Source of the DNA: Gramella sp. MAR_2010_147
Lineage (GTDB): Bacteria; Bacteroidota; Bacteroidia; Flavobacteriales; Flavobacteriaceae
Direction of reading: 5' to 3'
Assembly (NCBI RefSeq): GCF_900105135.1
Contig: NZ_LT629741.1
Location: 2,294,001-2,358,000 of the forward strand
Length of the DNA stretch: 64,000 bases
In this document: piece by piece, positions 52,544 to 61,556 of the stretch
Position numbering within the stretch: position 1 is the first letter of the stretch
Layout: the number at the start of each line of letters is the position of its first letter
Program-made: the position numbers and the translations under genes
The notes under the pieces: generated by a model
What the model saw: only the letters and a program-made list of their open reading frames with translations
Told to the model about the DNA's origin: nothing
Databases searched by the model: none

Positions 52544-53995
52544 TTGAGTACTTTTAAGAAACTCTTTCAGCAAACTTTTATCTATGGTTTGGCAACGGTG
52601 TTGCCAAGAATGCTCAGTTTCTTATTAGTTCCATTATACACCGAAATTTTACCGAAAGAACAATACGGTGAAATTTCGGTGATTTTTGCCTATTTCGTTC
52701 TGTTCAATGTTATTCTGGCTTATGGAATGGAAACCGCTTTTTTTCGATTTTACAGTAAACATTCCAGTAAGTCTGAAGTTTTAAGTACCTCTGGGATATC
52801 TCTGGTTGTATCTTCAATAATTTTCTTTTCAATCGCATTCATTTCTCAGGGTTGGATCTCGTCAATTTCGGGAATTCCATTGCAGTATATTCAACTTGCC
52901 ATCTGGATTTTATTACTCGATGCTTTAGTGATTATCCCCTTTGCATGGTTGAGAGCTTCAGAAAAACCCATGCGATATGCAATTATTAAGATATTGAATG
53001 TTGCAGTGAATTTAGGGTTGAATGTTTTCTTTCTGCTGTACCTCAAAGGTCTGGCTGAGGGATCAGAAATTTTTGAAACCATATATATACCAGATTTCGA
53101 GATTAGCTATGTTTTCATTGCCAATTTAATCGCAAGTGCACTTACTTTATTATTGATGTTCCCGTTCTATATAAAGATTGATTTTAAATTTAATTCAGCT
53201 TTATGGAAATCAATGATGAGATATGCTTTTCCTGTGCTTATTGCCGGAATAGCTTTTTCCATCAATGAAGTTTTTGACAGACTTATGCTGGATTATTTAT
53301 TACCAGCCGATATTGCCAGGTCTGAAATTGGAGCCTATTCTGCCTGTTATAAACTGGCACTGTTCATGACCCTTTTCGCAACAGCTTTCAGGCTTGGCAT
53401 AGAACCTTTCTTTTTTAGCCATGCAGAATCGAAGAATGCAGCTCAAACTTATGCTCAGATTACCAATTATTTTGTTGTCTTTGGAAGCTTAATTTTGGTA
53501 GGGGTCATTGTATTTATAGATCTTTTGAAATTAGTTCTAATTCAGGATGAAACATACTGGGAGGCAATGGAGATCGTTCCGTTAATTCTTCTGGCAAATT
53601 TGTTTTTAGGAATATATCACAACCTTTCGGTGTGGTACAAGATTACAGATCGCACGAAATTTGGAGGCTATATCTCCGTTGCCGGTGCAATACTTACCAT
53701 TGCATTAAACTTATTGCTTATTCCTTTAATAAGCTATACCGGATCTGCGATTGCAACACTGGCAGCATACGGATTAATGATGCTACTCTCATTTTATTTT
53801 GGTCAGAAGTATTATCCAATTCCATATGACCTTAAAAAAATAGGAGGATATCTTTCCCTGTCTATATTTATTTCGGCTCTATCATTTTATATATTCCGCG
53901 GAAATTATTTTGTTGGAATACCGTTATTATTACTATTTATCGGGATAGTCTATTTCTCAGAAAAAAAACAAATTCTCGAAATCATACAATCTTAG
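52544..53995 (+). CDS. Polysaccharide flippase (Wzx/MATE-like oligosaccharide exporter)
   Basis: 483-aa membrane protein with about 14 helices of the polysaccharide biosynthesis (RfbX/Wzx) type. The N-terminal FIYGLATVLPRMLSFLLVPL and EQYGEISVIFAYFVLF are typical. It moves lipid-linked glycans to the periplasm. Start is TTG at 52544; no ATG precedes the conserved start. 3 bases before dut. Confidence 0.9.
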   Translation: MSTFKKLFQQTFIYGLATVLPRMLSFLLVPLYTEILPKEQYGEISVIFAYFVLFNVILAYGMETAFFRFYSKHSSKSEVLSTSGISLVVSSIIFFSIAFISQGWISSISGIPLQYIQLAIWILLLDALVIIPFAWLRASEKPMRYAIIKILNVAVNLGLNVFFLLYLKGLAEGSEIFETIYIPDFEISYVFIANLIASALTLLLMFPFYIKIDFKFNSALWKSMMRYAFPVLIAGIAFSINEVFDRLMLDYLLPADIARSEIGAYSACYKLALFMTLFATAFRLGIEPFFFSHAESKNAAQTYAQITNYFVVFGSLILVGVIVFIDLLKLVLIQDETYWEAMEIVPLILLANLFLGIYHNLSVWYKITDRTKFGGYISVAGAILTIALNLLLIPLISYTGSAIATLAAYGLMMLLSFYFGQKYYPIPYDLKKIGGYLSLSIFISALSFYIFRGNYFVGIPLLLLFIGIVYFSEKKQILEIIQS

Positions 53996-53998
53996 TTC

Positions 53999-54433
53999 AT
54001 GGATATAAAAATTATAAACAAGTCGGCACATAAACTGCCGCATTACGAAACCGATTTTTCAGCAGGAATGGACCTTCGCGCTAATATTGAAGAACCTATT
54101 ACCTTAAAACCTTTGGAAAGAGCCATCGTTAAAACCGGACTTTTTATGGAATTGCCGTTAGGTTTTGAAGCGCAGGTAAGACCACGAAGCGGCCTGGCTG
54201 CTAAAAAAGGAATCACCGTTCTAAACGCACCTGGCACAATTGATGCCGATTATCGCGGAGAAATAGGAGTGATCCTTGTAAATTTGTCTAATGAAGATTT
54301 TGTAGTGAATAATGGCGAAAGAGTTGCCCAGATGGTCATTGCAAAACATGAACATATTTCCTGGGAAGAAGTAGAAATCCTTGGTGAAACTACACGTGGA
54401 GCTGGCGGATTTGGAAGTACAGGGCACAAATAA
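53999..54433 (+). CDS. dut: dUTP diphosphatase
   Basis: 144-aa trimeric dUTPase hydrolysing dUTP to dUMP and diphosphate. The five family motifs are present, including [10 protein letters not shown], the uracil-site [28 protein letters not shown] with the catalytic Ser region and the mobile C-terminal arm [11 protein letters not shown]. Standard length. 21 bases before the nucleotidyltransferase gene. Confidence 0.96.
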   Translation: MDIKIINKSAHKLPHYETDFSAGMDLRANIEEPITLKPLERAIVKTGLFMELPLGFEAQVRPRSGLAAKKGITVLNAPGTIDADYRGEIGVILVNLSNEDFVVNNGERVAQMVIAKHEHISWEEVEILGETTRGAGGFGSTGHK

Positions 54434-54454
54434 AAATTAATTTAAAAAATTGAA

Positions 54455-55465
54455 ATGAAAATTATCGTACCAATGGCCGGTCGTGGCTCACGACTGCGTC
54501 CACATACTTTAACCGTACCAAAACCGTTAATTCCTATAGCCGGTAAGCCAATTGTGCATCGTTTAGTAGAAGATATCGCAAAGGTGTTAGATGAAAAGAT
54601 TGATGAAGTTGCTTTTATAATTGGCGAAGACTTTGGTGAGCAGGTAGAAAAAGACCTTATGAAGATCGCCAACAGTCTTGGTGCTAAAGGTACGATCTAT
54701 TATCAGGATAAACCCCTGGGAACCGGTCATGCCATTATGTGTGCAAAGGAATCGCTTAGCGGACCAGCAGTGGTTGCTTATGCTGATACTCTTTTTAAGG
54801 CCGATTTTAATCTTGACAAAGAAGCAGATGCCGTGATGTGGGTTAAAAAGGTAGAGAATCCTTCTGCTTTTGGAGTAGTGAAACTCAATCAAAATAATGA
54901 GATCACAGATCTGGTGGAGAAGCCTGAAGAATTTGTTTCAGATCTGGCAGTTATCGGGATCTATTATTTCAAAGATGTGGAAGTCTTGAAAAATGAACTT
55001 CAAAACGTATTGGATGCAAAATTAACTCGTGGAGGAGAATACCAGATAAATGACGGAATTGAGGCAATGCGTAAGAACGGCTTAAGATTTGTACCCGGTA
55101 AGGTAGATGAATGGATGGACTGCGGAAACAAGAATGTAACTGTAGAGACCAACGGCAGAATGCTTAATTTCCTCCATAAAGATGGCGAGAAACTAATTTC
55201 AGATTCAGTAAAGATCAAAGACTCTGAAATTACAGAGCCTTGCTATATCGGTGAAAATGTGGAGCTGATCAATGCGAAAATCGGACCTAATGTTTCTATA
55301 GGTGATGGGACTAAAGTTGAGAATTCGACGATTAAGAATAGTCTTATCCAGACATTTGCAGATGTAAAGAACGCAAAGCTGGATAATGCCATGATTGGAA
55401 ACCATGCTAAATTCGATGGGGAATTCACTCAAATTAGCATTGGAGACTATTCGGTTTTAGAGTAA
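54455..55465 (+). CDS. Sugar-phosphate nucleotidyltransferase (RmlA/GlmU-like)
   Basis: 336-aa enzyme with an N-terminal NTP-transferase Rossmann-like domain (IIVPMAGRGSRLRPHTLTVP, then PKPLIPIAGKP; VVAYADTLF and ELMW-type metal site) and a C-terminal left-handed beta-helix of hexapeptide repeats (about 250-330, YIGENVELINAKIGPNVSIG). It should make an NDP-sugar, but which one is uncertain; it is not a clear RmlA. Between dut and a TPR gene in an envelope run. Confidence 0.87.
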   Translation: MKIIVPMAGRGSRLRPHTLTVPKPLIPIAGKPIVHRLVEDIAKVLDEKIDEVAFIIGEDFGEQVEKDLMKIANSLGAKGTIYYQDKPLGTGHAIMCAKESLSGPAVVAYADTLFKADFNLDKEADAVMWVKKVENPSAFGVVKLNQNNEITDLVEKPEEFVSDLAVIGIYYFKDVEVLKNELQNVLDAKLTRGGEYQINDGIEAMRKNGLRFVPGKVDEWMDCGNKNVTVETNGRMLNFLHKDGEKLISDSVKIKDSEITEPCYIGENVELINAKIGPNVSIGDGTKVENSTIKNSLIQTFADVKNAKLDNAMIGNHAKFDGEFTQISIGDYSVLE

Positions 55466-55472
55466 AAACATA

Positions 55473-56840
55473 ATGATGAAGAACCTGTTTATCATCCTGA
55501 TAATGGCCATGCTGGCACTTCCTGCTAATTCACAGGAATTGCCTCAGCTTTTTCAGGATGTTAGCCAGGATGATCTTGGAAATGTGAGTGATGAGTTTCA
55601 GGAATTATTCTTTGAGGCTCTAAAGCAGAAAGGCATTGAAAATTATGAAAAAGCGATCATTGCTTTAGAAAAATGCCTTAAGCTGGATACAGAAAAATCG
55701 GTGGTCTATTTTGAATTAGGCAAAAACTATCAGGAACTAGAACAGTTTGATAATGCTATTAGCAATTTCAAAAAGGCAAGTGAATTGGAACCTCAAAAAG
55801 AGTCTATTCTGGTTTATCTTTTCCAGACCTATGGAATGAACGAGGATTTTGAAGGGGCAATAGCCACTTTAAAAAAACTTATCCCGATTGATGAGTCTTA
55901 TAAAGAAGATCTTGCCAATGTTTATTTGCTGAATGAAAATTACGATGAAGCTTTGAACTTGTTAGATGAGCTTGATACAAAACTAGGAGCTAATTCTTAC
56001 CGAAACTCATTAAGACGTCAAATCTTTGCTCGCACAAAAAACACAGGTGCGCAAATAGAAAATCTACAGCAGGGAATTTCCAACAATCCCGATGTTGAGC
56101 AAAATTATCTCAATCTAATTTATATCTATAGCGAAAACGGTGATAATGAAGAGGCTTTCAAAGTCGCCCAGGAGCTTTTAGAGACCAATCCCGGTTCTAC
56201 GCTTGCTCACCTGGCACTTTATAAGTTTTATCTGGATAAAGGCAATACAAAAGCTGCAGTGGCTTCTATGAAGATCGTTTTTGAAAGTGAAGAAATAGAT
56301 CCGGAATCAAAATTTAAGGTGTTGAATGATTTTCTAAATTTTGTTCAGCAAAATCCAGAATATGAAGAAGACCTTATTGAGGTAGCCGGGAAACTTTCAG
56401 AATGGGAAAACGCTCCTAAATTATACGAACAGCTTGGAAGCTATTATCTGAAAAAAAATAATAGGGAAGATGCGCTAAAGTTTTTTGAATTAGGATTAAA
56501 AGAGAATCCTGAAAACTTTGAATTAACAAAGAATACGCTTCTTTTGCAATTGGAATTTGGCAATTTTGAGGCAGCCAAAGATTTGAGCAATGAAGCCTTG
56601 GAAGGTTTTCCTTCTCAGCCAATGCTTTACCTTTTTCAGGCGGTGGCTCTCAATAAATTAATGCAATACGAAGCCGCTGAAGAAAGTTTACTGGACGGGC
56701 TGGATTATTTAATTGACGACAGGCTTATGGAGATTGATTTCTATTCCCAGCTTGCCATAAGTTACAGTGGTATGAAAAATGCAGATAAAGCTGGAGAATA
56801 TCGCCAGAAGGCAGAAAATATAAAAAAAGAAATTAACTGA
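55473..56840 (+). CDS. Exported tetratricopeptide repeat protein
   Basis: 455-aa protein with a signal peptide (FIILIMAMLALPANSQ) and repeated 34-residue TPR units throughout, such as ENYEKAIIALEKCLKLDTEK and EQFDNAISNFKKASELEPQK. No other domain. Probably a periplasmic scaffold. Its stop overlaps the next start by 1 base. Confidence 0.9.
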   Translation: MMKNLFIILIMAMLALPANSQELPQLFQDVSQDDLGNVSDEFQELFFEALKQKGIENYEKAIIALEKCLKLDTEKSVVYFELGKNYQELEQFDNAISNFKKASELEPQKESILVYLFQTYGMNEDFEGAIATLKKLIPIDESYKEDLANVYLLNENYDEALNLLDELDTKLGANSYRNSLRRQIFARTKNTGAQIENLQQGISNNPDVEQNYLNLIYIYSENGDNEEAFKVAQELLETNPGSTLAHLALYKFYLDKGNTKAAVASMKIVFESEEIDPESKFKVLNDFLNFVQQNPEYEEDLIEVAGKLSEWENAPKLYEQLGSYYLKKNNREDALKFFELGLKENPENFELTKNTLLLQLEFGNFEAAKDLSNEALEGFPSQPMLYLFQAVALNKLMQYEAAEESLLDGLDYLIDDRLMEIDFYSQLAISYSGMKNADKAGEYRQKAENIKKEIN

Positions 56841-57610
56841 TGTTAAAGAGAATAGTTGCCCTTATCCTACTTTCAACTTTTGTAATCTCCTGTGGCAGCA
56901 GGAGATCTGCAGGAAAAATCGCTACAAAAAATGCAGAAGCAGTTTCTGTAATTAAAAAGCATTATACTTCTGAAACTAATTTTAAAACAGCATCTGGAAA
57001 GCTACGTGCAGTTTATAAGGATGACGAAAAAACACAGTCTGTAAACCTTAGTTTCAGGATGGAAAAAGATAAGGCAATCTGGATGAGTGCCAGTATTCTT
57101 GGGTTTCCAGTGGCCAAGGCCTATATCACACCCACCAGTGTAAGTTATTATGAAAAGGTGACCCAAACTTATTTTGACGGAGACTTCAGGCTTGTTAGTG
57201 ATTTTCTGGGCACTCCCCTGGATTTTCAAAAACTTCAGAATTTATTGATAGGGCAGGCGATTTACGATCTGCGTGAAGAGGAATATGATTTTATGCAGTC
57301 GCCACGTGGTTTTCAATTTGTAAAAGATGAAAAAACGATGATGAAAAAAATGTTTCTGCTGAACTTCTCTAATTATAAGGCTGAAGCCCAACAATTAATT
57401 CAGGATGATGAAAATCGTGGATTAACGGTGACGTATTCAGATTACCAGGAGGTAGACGGTTTGATATTTCCAGAGAATATTAAGATCATCGCCAATGAAG
57501 GAGGTTCAAGTACGAATATTCACCTTACGTATAGAAATATTTCATTTAATGAGGAAGTTAGTTTCCCTTTTGATATCCCATCCGGTTACGAAGAAATCAG
57601 TTTAAAATGA
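56840..57610 (+). CDS. DUF4292 family lipoprotein
   Basis: 256-aa predicted lipoprotein (lipobox VISC, Cys18) recognised as DUF4292. The fold looks like a LolA/LolB-type half beta-barrel: the conserved LSFRMEKDKAIWMSASILGFPVAKAYITP is similar in pattern, so it may bind lipid; that is inference. Overlaps the EnvC-like gene by 4 bases (ATGA). Confidence 0.85.
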   Translation: MLKRIVALILLSTFVISCGSRRSAGKIATKNAEAVSVIKKHYTSETNFKTASGKLRAVYKDDEKTQSVNLSFRMEKDKAIWMSASILGFPVAKAYITPTSVSYYEKVTQTYFDGDFRLVSDFLGTPLDFQKLQNLLIGQAIYDLREEEYDFMQSPRGFQFVKDEKTMMKKMFLLNFSNYKAEAQQLIQDDENRGLTVTYSDYQEVDGLIFPENIKIIANEGGSSTNIHLTYRNISFNEEVSFPFDIPSGYEEISLK

Positions 57611-58836
57611 TTGAACTAAAGTTTTCAAGATCACTATTTTTCTTGTTGTTTTTATTTTTCGGCTATAATTTGTCTAATGCCCAGACCAATCGTGAAGATC
57701 TCGAAAAACGAAGGATTGAGTTGCGGAATGAAATAAGCCGAATCAATGAACTTCGAATTTCAAATCAGAAGAAACAGCGGTCAGTGCTGGGTCAGGTGGA
57801 AGATTTGAATCAGCAGATCAAAAGCACAGAGGATCTTATTAAACTTACCAATCAGCAGGCGAATCTTCTAAACAGGGAGATCAATACCAATACTAATAAG
57901 ATTGGGCAGTTAAGAAAAGAACTTGAAAAGCTTAAAGAGGATTATGCCCGGATGATTGAAAAGTCATATAAAAGTAAATCCCAGCAAAGCAGGGTGATGT
58001 TCCTGTTATCGTCTAAGAACTTTTTGCAGGCATATAAGCGTCTTCAGTATATGAAACAGTATACGAACTACCGAAAGCAGCAGGGAGAAGAAATAAAGGC
58101 AAATACAAAGGAATTACAGGAGCTTAATGCGAGACTTGTTCAGCAGAAAGAAGAAAAGGAGAAGCTTATCGCCGAAAACCGGAAAACCAGGGCACAGCTT
58201 GAGGAAAACAGGAAATCCCAGCAAACGCTTATGGCGACTATTAGAAAGCGTGAGGGAGAATTTGCCACCCAAATTAGAAAAAAGCAAAGTGAGATCGATG
58301 AGATAGACCGTGCGATAGATAAAATGATCAGGGAGTCTATAGCAAAAGCGAATAAGGAAAGCGGCAGCGGTTCAACTTCCAGAAGTACTTTTGAATTGAC
58401 TCCGGCAGCGAAGGCGCTTGCAGCCGATTTTAATAATAATAAGGGGAAATTGCCATGGCCCGTTAAATCTGGGGTGGTTACCATGCGATTTGGTAAACAG
58501 CCACACCCGGTGGTACGATCTGTAATGGTAAACAACAATGGGGTTAGAATAGATACCGATAAGGGTGGGAAAGCTCGTGCGGTTTTCAACGGAACGGTTA
58601 GTGAAGTGCAGGCAGTAAAAGGAGCCAATCAGGCGGTAATGGTGAGACATGGAGATTATATAACCATTTATAATAACCTTGAAGAAGTTTACGTCAAGAG
58701 AGGGGATACCGTAACTACGGAGCAGGAAATTGGAGAAATTGCCACCAGCAGGACCACAGGGAAGACCACCCTACACTTTTTACTTTACAGGAATGATCAA
58801 AAAATGGATCCTGCAGATTGGATCTATAGAATGTGA
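57607..58836 (+). CDS. EnvC-like murein hydrolase activator (degenerate M23)
   Basis: 409-aa exported protein: signal peptide (about 1-25), a long coiled coil (about 28-245) and a LytM domain (about 290-405). Catalytic zinc ligands are missing: the first His/Asp site reads NNNGVRIDTDKGG and the HxH site reads TLHFLLYR, so it should be an activator of amidases and not a hydrolase, like E. coli EnvC. Last gene of the envelope run. Confidence 0.92.
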   Translation: MIELKFSRSLFFLLFLFFGYNLSNAQTNREDLEKRRIELRNEISRINELRISNQKKQRSVLGQVEDLNQQIKSTEDLIKLTNQQANLLNREINTNTNKIGQLRKELEKLKEDYARMIEKSYKSKSQQSRVMFLLSSKNFLQAYKRLQYMKQYTNYRKQQGEEIKANTKELQELNARLVQQKEEKEKLIAENRKTRAQLEENRKSQQTLMATIRKREGEFATQIRKKQSEIDEIDRAIDKMIRESIAKANKESGSGSTSRSTFELTPAAKALAADFNNNKGKLPWPVKSGVVTMRFGKQPHPVVRSVMVNNNGVRIDTDKGGKARAVFNGTVSEVQAVKGANQAVMVRHGDYITIYNNLEEVYVKRGDTVTTEQEIGEIATSRTTGKTTLHFLLYRNDQKMDPADWIYRM

Positions 58837-58857
58837 AATCTTAAATAATTAAAGGAT

Positions 58858-59370
58858 TTATTCTTCGAAAAGAGCTTTTAGCTCAGTAGCATCTTTCGGC
58901 TTCATTTTGCCCGCAAGCACTAAACTCAATTGTTTTCTTCTTAAAGCAGCTTCATAGCGTTCCTTTTCCAGATCGGTTTCTGGTTTGAGAGCAGGAATTT
59001 GAATAGGTGTCCCGGTTTCATCCACAGCAACAAAGGTATAAATAGCTTCGTTAGCTTTGGTTCTACGACCACTTTCACGATCTTCTACCCAAACATCTAT
59101 GTAGATCTCCATGGAGCTCTTAAAAGCTCTGGAAACAACAGCTTCAACAGTTACCACACTTCCCAATGGAATAGACTTATTGAAAGCGACATGATTCACA
59201 GAGGCTGTCACCACAATTCTTCGGCTATGCCTTCTTGCAGCGATACTGGCAGCCCGATCCATACGAGCAAGCAATTCACCTCCAAACAGGTTGTTCAGGG
59301 GATTGGTTTCACTAGGTAAAACAAGATCGGTTAACGTAGTACGTGATTCGCTTGGTGATTTGGCCTCCAT
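58858..59370 (-). CDS. Acyl-CoA thioesterase (hotdog fold, YciA type)
   Basis: 170-aa single hotdog-domain thioesterase hydrolysing acyl-CoA. The central helix motif NNLFGGELLARMDRAASIAA and the following VVTASVNHVAFNKSI are the family signature. A basic C-terminal tail follows. Monocistronic with its own TACTTTTG element (59384-59391). Confidence 0.93.
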   Translation of the reverse strand: MEAKSPSESRTTLTDLVLPSETNPLNNLFGGELLARMDRAASIAARRHSRRIVVTASVNHVAFNKSIPLGSVVTVEAVVSRAFKSSMEIYIDVWVEDRESGRRTKANEAIYTFVAVDETGTPIQIPALKPETDLEKERYEAALRRKQLSLVLAGKMKPKDATELKALFEE

Positions 59371-59383
59371 ATCAATTTTTTTG

Positions 59384-59391
59384 CAAAAGTA
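59384..59391 (-). promoter_or_regulatory. -7 promoter element of the thioesterase gene
   Basis: TACTTTTG on the minus strand, 13 bases before the ATG. Confidence 0.55.
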
Positions 59392-59426
59392 AGAAGGATT
59401 ATAGAGGTTATGCCGTTAAGAAAGTA

Positions 59427-60356
59427 TTAAAGTTCCTGAACCAATAGCCAGGCCGCTTCATTCGTTCTTTTCACTTCGTAAAGTTTATTGATGGCTTCCC
59501 TTCTTCCTTGATGGCTGGAATATACAACCTGGTGAAGTCCATATTTATTGGCTCCAATAAGCCTGGCTTTATGGCCACCTTCTCTTAATTCATCAACCTT
59601 TTTCTGAGCGTTTTCTTCAACTCTGAAGGCACCGGCCACAATATGATAATTGCCTGACTGCTTTTCCACTTCGAAAGTAACCGCTGGTAAAGGGTTGTCA
59701 ATCACAAAAGTAGCCTGCTGGATCTGTTCCTGAAGCTGGCTTTCAGCCTCCTGTTGCTCAGCGATATTGTGTTTGGAAACCTGACTGCTGTAAATATTTA
59801 AACCGGCAAAGCTGGAAACGCCAAGAGCTATAAGTCCAATGGCTGCATACTTGAGTAAAGAAGATTTTCTTTTTTCCGGGGTAAATAGAAGAGGAGCTTT
59901 TTCCTCGATTTCCTCCACCTGTTTTTTATAAACTTCACGCTGAACAGGAATTGTTTTATAGGAATTCAACCCGAACGACTGCGCTAGGAAATTAATCTCT
60001 GTAAAAGGTTCAAATTGGAGCTTATCTTCAGCATCCAGATAGAATTTTCCAATATTTCCCAATTCTGCTTTAGCTTCGTTCTGCAAGGAATTTTCCAGGT
60101 CATACACGAATTCCTGGATCATGTTGTTTGCTGAATTATAGGTTACAGCTTCTGCTTCTGCAATATAATTGGCAAGCAATCCGTCATTCTTGATCAACTG
60201 CCTGTTAAAGGAAATCACCTTATTAGGAGGATAGAACTCATTGGATTGTTCGTCTATGTATGCTGACTGCTTTTGCGAAAGGAAAGCACCGAAACCGGGC
60301 AATACTACGCATTCGTATCTGTAAAGCAGATCCTGGATGTGGTTGGAAATATTCAT
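59427..60356 (-). CDS. HU-CCDC81-like / SPOR domain membrane protein
   Basis: 309-aa protein with three parts. Residues 1-140: two HU-like (CCDC81-type) domains with NISNHIQDLLYRYECVVLPG and FGAFLSQKQSAYIDEQSNEF, predicted cytoplasmic. Residues about 170-190: one transmembrane helix (YAAIGLIALGVSSFAGLNIY). Residues about 233-309: a SPOR domain (GNYHIVAGAFRVEENAQKKV) expected in the periplasm and able to bind denuded peptidoglycan at the septum. ATG at 60356 is chosen over an upstream TTG that lies inside the -7 element. Confidence 0.9.
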   Translation of the reverse strand: MNISNHIQDLLYRYECVVLPGFGAFLSQKQSAYIDEQSNEFYPPNKVISFNRQLIKNDGLLANYIAEAEAVTYNSANNMIQEFVYDLENSLQNEAKAELGNIGKFYLDAEDKLQFEPFTEINFLAQSFGLNSYKTIPVQREVYKKQVEEIEEKAPLLFTPEKRKSSLLKYAAIGLIALGVSSFAGLNIYSSQVSKHNIAEQQEAESQLQEQIQQATFVIDNPLPAVTFEVEKQSGNYHIVAGAFRVEENAQKKVDELREGGHKARLIGANKYGLHQVVYSSHQGRREAINKLYEVKRTNEAAWLLVQEL

Positions 60357-60362
60357 TGATCG

Positions 60363-60370
60363 CAAAAATA
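60363..60370 (-). promoter_or_regulatory. -7 promoter element of the HU-like/SPOR gene
   Basis: TATTTTTG on the minus strand, 6 bases before the ATG; the mRNA leader would be almost absent. Confidence 0.5.
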
Positions 60371-60455
60371 TAGGTTATTGGCAGTGCTATAAAGTTACCC
60401 AAAGATATTTTATTAACAAATGTTTTTTTCTGTAATTTTAATCAAATTCTCCTGA

Positions 60456-61556
60456 ATGAATTCTGAAGACTTAATTTATACCCTTGCACTGCAACATATT
60501 CCAAATCTGGGAGATACTACTGCAAAAAAATTGATAAGGCAGTTTGGGAATGCTGAAAATATCTTCAAAGAAAAAAAATCAAATCTTCTTAAAATTGATG
60601 GAATTGGCCAGATTAGAATTCAGGAATTACATAATTCTGAACATATACGAGCAGCAGAAAACGAATTAAAATTCATTGAACAACATAATATTCAAACCCA
60701 TTATTTTAAAGATGACGAGTATCCCGAAAAATTGAAACACTGTTTAGATGGACCAATTTTATTATTCTCTCGAGGGAATATAGATCTGTACAAGAGAAGG
60801 ATCATAAGTATTGTGGGAACAAGGCAAATTACCCCTCATGGCATTTCCTTTTGTGAAAAACTGATTGAGGATCTCGCAGTGCTGAATCCGGTGATTATCT
60901 CAGGGTTTGCTTATGGGGTGGATATTACAGCCCAACGAGCTGCGGTAAAGCACAATCTTCAAACTATTGGCTGTCTAGCGCATGGTCTGAACCAGATATA
61001 TCCAAAATCCCACAAAAGATACATGTATGATATTGAAGAAAATGGAGGTTTCTTTACCGATTTCTGGAGTACAGATAATTTTGACAGGAATAATTTTTTG
61101 AAGCGTAACCGTATTATTGGGGGGCTAAGCGAAGCAACAGTGGTGATTGAAAGCGCTGAAAAAGGGGGAGCTTTGGTCACGGCAGATATTGCGAATTCTT
61201 ATGACCGGGAAGTTTTTGCGGTGCCGGGAAGACCTACAGATAAATTTAGTCTGGGTTGTAATAATTTAATAAAAGCTCAGCAGGCCCATGTTCTAACCTC
61301 TGCAGTAGATCTTGCCTATATTTTAAACTGGGAAATTGAAGAAAAACAAGAACCTGTTCAGAAACAACTATTCATAGAGCTGGAGAAAGATGAGCAAAGA
61401 CTCTATGAATTCCTTAAACTACAAGGTAAAACAGAATTAGACCAGGTAGCGCTCAACTGTAATTTCCCAACTTTTAAAACGGCTTCCTTATTACTGAATA
61501 TGGAATTAAAAGGCGTTATAAGACCATTACCGGGGAAACTCTTTGAAGTGATCTAG
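60456..61556 (+). CDS. dprA: DNA-processing protein DprA
   Basis: 366-aa protein that loads RecA on incoming single-stranded DNA during natural transformation. N-terminal HhH/SAM-like region (1-70), a Rossmann core with SIVGTRQITPHG near residue 120 and SGFAYGVDITAQRAA near 150, and a C-terminal winged-helix DML1-like domain (about 305-366). The catalytic-looking motif differs slightly from the usual SG-x-A-x-G-I-D-x-x-A-H. Competence partners are not in this window. The 3' end overlaps trpS by 4 bases. Confidence 0.94.
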   Translation: MNSEDLIYTLALQHIPNLGDTTAKKLIRQFGNAENIFKEKKSNLLKIDGIGQIRIQELHNSEHIRAAENELKFIEQHNIQTHYFKDDEYPEKLKHCLDGPILLFSRGNIDLYKRRIISIVGTRQITPHGISFCEKLIEDLAVLNPVIISGFAYGVDITAQRAAVKHNLQTIGCLAHGLNQIYPKSHKRYMYDIEENGGFFTDFWSTDNFDRNNFLKRNRIIGGLSEATVVIESAEKGGALVTADIANSYDREVFAVPGRPTDKFSLGCNNLIKAQQAHVLTSAVDLAYILNWEIEEKQEPVQKQLFIELEKDEQRLYEFLKLQGKTELDQVALNCNFPTFKTASLLLNMELKGVIRPLPGKLFEVI

